From contig NC_035924.1 of assembly GCF_000348985.1 (NCBI RefSeq), forward strand, positions 496,001-560,000: 64,000 nucleotides of DNA. The letters are read 5' to 3'. This DNA is from Huiozyma naganishii CBS 8797. Taxonomy: Eukaryota; Ascomycota; Saccharomycetes; Saccharomycetales; Saccharomycetaceae. This document shows positions 61,601-64,000 of the stretch, one piece after another. The position numbers and the translations under genes are program-made. Under the pieces are notes generated by a model that saw only the letters and a list, made by a program, of their open reading frames with translations, was not told where the DNA came from and ran no database searches. Within the stretch, counting starts at the first letter, position 1. Each line of letters opens with the position of its first letter.

Positions 61601-62591
61601 CAAACTTGATATTACTTTTAAGGGAGAAAGCGGGGTTGATGCTGGTGGTGTCACCCGTGAATGGTACCAAGTCCTGTCCAGACAAATGTTTAATCCTGAC
61701 TACGCCTTATTCTTGCCTGTTGCCTCAGATGTAACCACCTTCCACCCAAACAGAACATCTGGCATAAATCCAGAGCATCTTTCGTTTTTCAAATTTATTG
61801 GGATGATTATTGGTAAGGCCATTCGGGATCAATGCTTCCTCGATTGCCATTTCAGTAGGGAGGTCTACAAGAACATTCTCGGAAAGCCTGTCTCTTTGAA
61901 AGATATGGAGTCTTTGGACCCAGATTACTATAAATCACTAGTCTGGATACTAGAAAATGATATTACTGATATAATTGACGAAACGTTTTCCGTGGAAACA
62001 GACGATTATGGTGAACATACAGTGGTTGATTTGATAGAGAATGGGAGAAATATTCCAGTGACTGAACAGAATAAGCAACAGTATGTGAGAAGCATAATTG
62101 AATTTAAACTTCACCTGTCTGTTAAGGAACAAATGGATAATTTCTTGGATGGTTTTTATGCATTGATACCCAAGGATTTAATCTCTATTTTTGATGAACA
62201 AGAAATTGAGTTGTTAATCAGTGGTCTGCCAGATATTGATGTTGATGACTGGAAAAATAACACGACTTATGTCAATTACACCTCCACCTGTAAACAAGTG
62301 AACTACTTCTGGAGGGCGGTGAGGTCATTTGAGGCAGAGGAAAGGGCAAAATTACTTCAGTTTGTTACTGGTACAAGTAAAGTGCCACTCAACGGTTTCA
62401 AGGAATTAAGCGGGGTCAGCGGAGTCTGCAAGTTTTCGATTCACAGAGACTATGGGTCTACGGAAAGACTACCGTCCTCGCATACGTGCTTTAACCAGCT
62501 AAATCTTCCAGCCTACAACTCCTACGAAACATTACGTGGGTCATTATTATTATCCATCAATGAGGGCCACGAAGGTTTTGGGTTAGCTTGA
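52689..62591 (+). CDS. TOM1: Tom1, giant HECT-type E3 ubiquitin ligase
   Basis: 3300 residues (3268 in S. cerevisiae), related to human HUWE1. Tom1 ubiquitinates excess ribosomal proteins, histones and other clients, and affects mRNA export. The N-terminal 1,800 residues form an armadillo-like alpha-solenoid. A long acidic stretch follows (about 1884-2085, dozens of Asp/Glu with Ser). Next come two tandem ubiquitin-binding (UBM-type) motifs: EFLNALPDDMRAEVFAQ at about 2368 and DFLDAIPDDIRLEILEE at about 2406. The HECT domain fills the last 380 residues, with catalytic Cys3267 in SSHTCFNQLNLPAYNSYE (codon at 62487-62489) and the terminal GHEGFGLA. No frameshift in 9.9 kb. The acidic region is suited to basic clients. 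Confidence 0.98.
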   Translation: MIKLSRFERLQKERNAILFKPLIGDLTDCNDKDFLEKVNEIQEWDRPRDDLFVWIPVLNRIDQILSDIVEKYSYSFKNSKKTAINLVEMNEEDECTCMILTGFTCRLLYNSENRYIYSSHDVMSDLLNCPNFRVKYGAIKVLAIVGERYVVARERFESVFKIGLPQLKKKALKLALALQTSAVDDSGEHFSIADLYLDKKKYPSKWSRFKFSYYGGQPHSGNGHSEKKIHRLGVPQNGNSSMKKFNLSNEELKSSSLQQLFDKGMEVIPNDHWYDFSLKVTIAKAFSDDSSDNIQLRNLIIQTKLNAVAFVNTVYVPPHVSSKLFEVDPYTFNCLTELISLAEPSIPSGVRLDSLFALECISLKHVWCSDIMRNLGGNLAHGTMFQILRQIGKLLRDEELASNQEEFSEEYNVRFFYLISNLSEVKTLHDSLLSAGLIPSLLEIISVKDSKFRRTLASATHLLEAFINDAESTTEFINHGGFTTLINTVTNQVQYALEHSDSKHVIPYRANTYSISFRLQAFIRSLLKLVLKLLKTDSGDRIRNLIDSPILKSLLEILKNGNIFGTALLGFTLDIVQRVINCEPTIYSILVEAEIIPYILENFDDFMKPDADLLYLLPDVISALCLNTDGLQKVKSGGIIGKLFDIMTNADYMRVLSWKEEATDFGTSIDELARHYPELKEDIQESFFKLIKRIPKSLHFGVKFLYGDNIGENFFYRSKDEPVVNKQETGGQLAFWEDQDSSPIIDFFSDFFYGMTVDNSTLENFTQIIPIEDLIAAIVIDRPPFDYASSQAMLNITDVLQIYDEQNKCCALKYFMDELEKRLDRINGFILSDCSSSFFLNAAINRDNSDIEYVIGELSGISALLHIITNVFITLMALSRNKVEEIIKYFGLGKFELLEKLGLLFQKAALEEMYLRDHMPKEAVTQTTPESLGNTPPIHISNSKPAKRELIEGYTSAKFKNSFQLRSLLNKVQSSTAIIYRCCLRLSHATTMELPSDMRVLELRIFDTIVKQLVNLLKECTTSRHVSYLLVLLHFNTYVMSFPKTTMTTAEVLQTIPVYLFYQEGGCDLYTELLGNLFAKLNSYEDLAAIEEIDYLKDTPEVLTMSSIINILTFFKKCTRQESMENIKSIREFYPSLNDYSVSKSLMKRLKMLALVLLRDLTNDYNLFDSKKKLVPYAVFKQILTIWKNAYTLDHQADSNELFELKWELTVSSATKVQLLEQVGVSREAAEKYLESSDNKLPAINESGMELIAEENHQSYFELCQMNKDHLEPQLIQDSKVATLDLEKLRREFYLDGFNEKVFAVLPFYPKLVNAFAKTLLQIFLCLDEPVKTFTGEILGRIETTGLKDSETLSSFIHLFGIFLNENVVYQSSEELLGNFVGYLVENLSPEHVNTSWFSKILYCYEIILSKSELPMVEESCDDLKLRYQLVSLLPVYRISQPTKQKIFEVLIRMNDISNFYSALAISRILLLYSRDESYAQDIISSRILYKILKVIGAFQKSEKINYLESSFLLLVRRCFESQEVVSSLIAYELNKSFTTRTLGDHRERERDLPGLLEEKPHIVMRNPKKFSDILCENARFEEFSSDDVLLNFSMRRHFEFGITNDKDENATASGGHVHYRTGIVHLLLSQLMAAFQKDWISEPATQSNMENDQSAKNNKPQPGKNPVCAYMIYLLKLLVELVSSYKQCKFEFLTYDRRNVYVERPKPRTTALNFFLYQLLSKHTEPDQSPHECKRIELISMLAKSVVVGFISSVFDSNIKKADLKETDPDITFIRKFTIEMLMKALKSTAVSSKTLEANVSTLDSWFGAVGSFVYVQAPYLRSLIDANKVDSDRYQMCRLMVDLNLPSAITECMSRLDLNYPFCKKLFNSAVEALNAINSTRNDFADMFKVESHDDDVEMDVESEREEIPDMFKNSALGMYDFEDVEEDDLDDEVDDESLIGDGEDIAFVASDEGGYEVVFSDDHDEEQSAEDSVSDQLSMDSDGAIFDAPDDGMDIDGRHGSAYSGDDMQSSNYREDYDSSDGSEGDVSIIEADENDLDSELEVDISDFDVDESDWESGLSELSSLEESESSVSGGDSDNDGFTDNPVPVRLGNGRAIWSLGNGIELEEEFSDEGRRGVFQGIEHVFNPDDHSLFRIQNLPNHMSNHQRSLHRRPHGSLIPPSLTLLNGGRRNQSNLMNPLGPSGLEQVENDIADQLTTVGSGVRPRQGRPYFSDVLFSGELFDDRVLDGIILKSTVARWKDIFDMFYDSKSYANYLLPVILHKLFKPSLEMHHELEKREEEKLEKMIEERIKKSKTATGSQHRKSSHSEGEPHLSEESTGSFGSSDVSAPQHTHSDQEMVQTHEPVFVNIEGSEVDIGGTDIDPEFLNALPDDMRAEVFAQHIRERRADAMHNHLHSREIDSDFLDAIPDDIRLEILEEEEAETRLAEVRETLNEGSEEALEDGNIEDVSSVDDDEDEEDQIEEQNVGSSVGTDKEKKKTDKIYFEPLIDRTGVAALMKSVFISQPYIQRETYHELFFRLCGSKQNRSDIINILLMILTEGTNDQLSLEKVYNQIAVRAQGNNKVQPQISRQLPPDCTPLIVANQAIEILQYLIDSDSKLKFFFVTKHENLLVNKGKRDIFTENEKLPIRHLFSLLDRKLITDETVLMDLLTSILQICTKPIPAMVKASNQNESSKKKFEAPSLDRTELNKIVSIITLDSCNTKVFQQTLNVIFNISVLKDSVDVFTAELVALASTTSEVLINDIQALMTEVNKATSNTELDVELVQKLTLPSSEQAKLLKVLTAVDYLYTHKKKHQEYNPTQLSDLYNKMNLGDVWSSLSNCMLEFEKKKDLTTSATVLLPCIETLMVVCKHVKIVDVKVTKFEEGKNLQLKSLSVEELFFPFTDLHKKLLNQMIRSNPKLMSGPFSLLVKNPKILDFDNKRYYFTAKLKSDNQDRPKLPITVRREQVFLDSYRSLFFKTNEEIKRSKLDITFKGESGVDAGGVTREWYQVLSRQMFNPDYALFLPVASDVTTFHPNRTSGINPEHLSFFKFIGMIIGKAIRDQCFLDCHFSREVYKNILGKPVSLKDMESLDPDYYKSLVWILENDITDIIDETFSVETDDYGEHTVVDLIENGRNIPVTEQNKQQYVRSIIEFKLHLSVKEQMDNFLDGFYALIPKDLISIFDEQEIELLISGLPDIDVDDWKNNTTYVNYTSTCKQVNYFWRAVRSFEAEERAKLLQFVTGTSKVPLNGFKELSGVSGVCKFSIHRDYGSTERLPSSHTCFNQLNLPAYNSYETLRGSLLLSINEGHEGFGLA

Positions 62592-63042
62592 ACTACATAT
62601 CCTATAATTACCTCAGTATTTATGCATTTTGAGAACTAGTTGGGTATATTAGCACTTTATTCTTTTCCACATCCGAACCCATGGAAAGAAGTGGTGAAAT
62701 GGGCCGCTCATATATAACATAATTCAATAATAGCATTCCAAATTGAAGTTCTTGATGAGTAGGGGGTACCTTTTTAATATGTGATGTCCTCCTTGTTTTG
62801 TAGCTTTGTTAATGCAATCTCAACTCTTCCAAAACCTCAAGCGGAAATGACGTCTAAAAACTTTACATCTTACATTGTGTATTCTTTGAAGCGAATTTTT
62901 TGTCCAAAAGTATAGTGAGTTTGAAGCCATTTGCCCGAATATGAATATGTTACTGGAGAGTTTTGCTGAATATAGAAAATGACTATTATAGGGGTGATAA
63001 GATATCATCATAGGCATAAACATTATATGAAACGAGAATGAA

Positions 63043-63099
63043 ACGTGGCAACTATAGTGATACGTGGCAACTATGAAACGTATAACAATAGTGCCACGT
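63043..63099. repeat. Two direct and one inverted copy of a 13-bp motif
   Basis: ACGTGGCAACTAT occurs at 63043-63055 and 63062-63074. A near-perfect inverted copy (ATAGTGCCACGT, one base shorter) is at 63088-63099. The second direct copy and the inverted copy can form a stem with a 13-base loop. Confidence 0.75.
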
Positions 63100-63183
63100 A
63101 TGTCGCACTATGAAACATAATCCTATTCTGAGAATATCTGGGAAATTCTCACATATATAAAGACTAGTTATATCTATAGTATC

Positions 63184-63216
63184 GGTCTCTATCTTTCTGG
63201 ACATACAGAAGAGACC
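63184..63216. repeat. Imperfect hairpin
   Basis: GGTCTC (63184-63189) and TTCTG (63195-63199) pair with CAGAAGAGACC (63206-63216). This makes an 11-bp stem with a 5-base bulge and a 6-base loop. It is not followed by a T-run, so it is not a classic terminator. Confidence 0.55.
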
Positions 63217-63674
63217 ATCGAACCTTATACCTATATAGTATAACTAAGAAGTCAATTTATCTAAGTCATCTCTCATACTCTACTTAAAATGGATAGTCAC
63301 GGCGAGAAAGACAATATCCAACAAATAATGACAAGGAAAAACTCCTAGAAAATTCCTTAATCTACATGGAATACTTTCACTAAGTGATCATTATGCCACT
63401 GAAGCATTTACCTTCAATCATTGTACTCATCGGATATGATTGTGTCCTTAGTCCGGTAGCTTGCACACACACAAAATTCTCGGACATCACGTGAACAACG
63501 ATTATTAATTACTTAAGATCATATCAAAGTGAACTTTACATTTTCGCCATTGAATAACAGTTTTCTTCACACTTTGAACATAAAAAAAGAGCTAGCCACC
63601 TACGCGACCAAGACACCCTTCATGACGCATACTGCTGAGTTTCTGGACATTGAGGAAACTTCAATCTCATCAGT

Positions 63675-63694
63675 NNNNNNNNNNNNNNNNNNNN
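63675..63694. other. Assembly gap (20 N)
   Basis: Twenty N bases interrupt the sequence, usually a placeholder for an unresolved or unknown-length gap. The surrounding repeats make a collapsed or misjoined repeat plausible. Confidence 0.99.
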
Positions 63695-64000
63695 TATGAC
63701 GATAAGTAAAATTGTAGGACTACCTGACATTTCATTTCTGACATTAAGACACCTGAAAAGCTGGTAGAGCTCTACAAGTACTCAAGACATTCCATTAAAG
63801 TTTAAGTTTAGTCTAATTTTCTTGGTGGTTTTCGTTAATTCAGAGACTACCAACACCGTTGATCAGTTTTGGCTGCAATCTCATCTTTGTTGCAAAAAGG
63901 TAGAAACTTGTATTCTTCTGTCAGAAAAAATAACGACACAGTATCTACAATATACACGCCAGGTAGAAAGCTTCAAACCTGATCTTTTCTAGAAAAATGG

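Larger units (their letters stand above)
62592..64000. other. Gene-free, repeat-bearing right edge (possible retroelement scar)
   Basis: HEH2, expected after TOM1, is not seen. About 62990-63300 has short direct and inverted repeats, a TATA-like CATATATAAAG (63154-63164) and a hairpin (63184-63216). An ATG at 63290 opens only 19 codons. One frame is open from 63517 into the gap at 63675, and another is open after it, as expected from decayed coding sequence. The layout recalls an LTR followed by a degenerate element body. I cannot identify a retroelement family or a primer-binding site. Confidence 0.3.

Noticed and set aside
63486..63590. Possible point centromere (ATCACGTG as CDEI followed by AT-rich DNA)
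   Set aside because: No CDEIII with a CCG core is found at the expected distance, so it is just an E-box in AT-rich DNA.
63763..63773. TGGTAGAGCTC as a retroelement primer-binding site
   Set aside because: It matches initiator tRNA-Met pairing only for the first six or so bases and is not preceded by an LTR end (CA).

Overview
This is a contiguous piece of a budding-yeast chromosome from a member of the Saccharomycetaceae. Genes are compact and mostly intron-free. Three ribosomal-protein genes carry a short 5' intron with GTATGT donors and TACTAAC branch points. The proteins and gene order match Saccharomyces cerevisiae closely, which points to a post-genome-duplication relative, perhaps a Kazachstania- or Naumovozyma-like lineage. 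The genus is an inference I cannot settle by eye. Gene names come from protein-level recognition plus conserved order.

Left block (1-35743) follows S. cerevisiae chromosome X left arm: DAS1 (5'-truncated), MRX5, IDS2, SFH5, ROQ1, TIM17, YAK1, RPB4, YUR1, RPS21, LCB3, the small YJL133C-A homologue, MRS3, the YJL132W homologue, AIM23, URA2 and TRK1. RPA34 and the TIF2-GLG2 pair, expected in this order, are absent.

Right block (36540-62591) follows S. cerevisiae chromosome IV: ECM11, RPS17, ADA2, UTP6, RPS18, YHP1, PPN1, GUK1, NHX1 and the 9.9-kb TOM1. TSA2 is missing. The join between TRK1 and ECM11 is a rearrangement relative to S. cerevisiae. After TOM1 the last 1.4 kb has no gene. It holds short repeats, hairpins, a decayed reading frame and a 20-N assembly gap, and looks like an old mobile-element scar or other repeat.

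This is ordinary housekeeping and accessory content rather than a pathway cluster: protein quality control (ROQ1, TOM1), mitochondrial import, translation and iron supply (TIM17, AIM23, MRS3), pyrimidine synthesis (URA2), ion transport (TRK1, NHX1), transcription (RPB4, ADA2, YHP1) and ribosome biogenesis (UTP6, RPS17/18/21). I found no obvious undescribed system. The observations most worth checking are:
- a small minus-strand frame interrupted by one TGA (2021-2281);
- the apparently catalytically dead glycogenin-like fold of IDS2;
- conservation of the ROQ1 cleavage site and of the SFH5 haem ligands;
- Puf3-type 3' motifs in TIM17 and AIM23;
- a G-quadruplex-type tract upstream of YAK1;
- the repeat-rich right edge.
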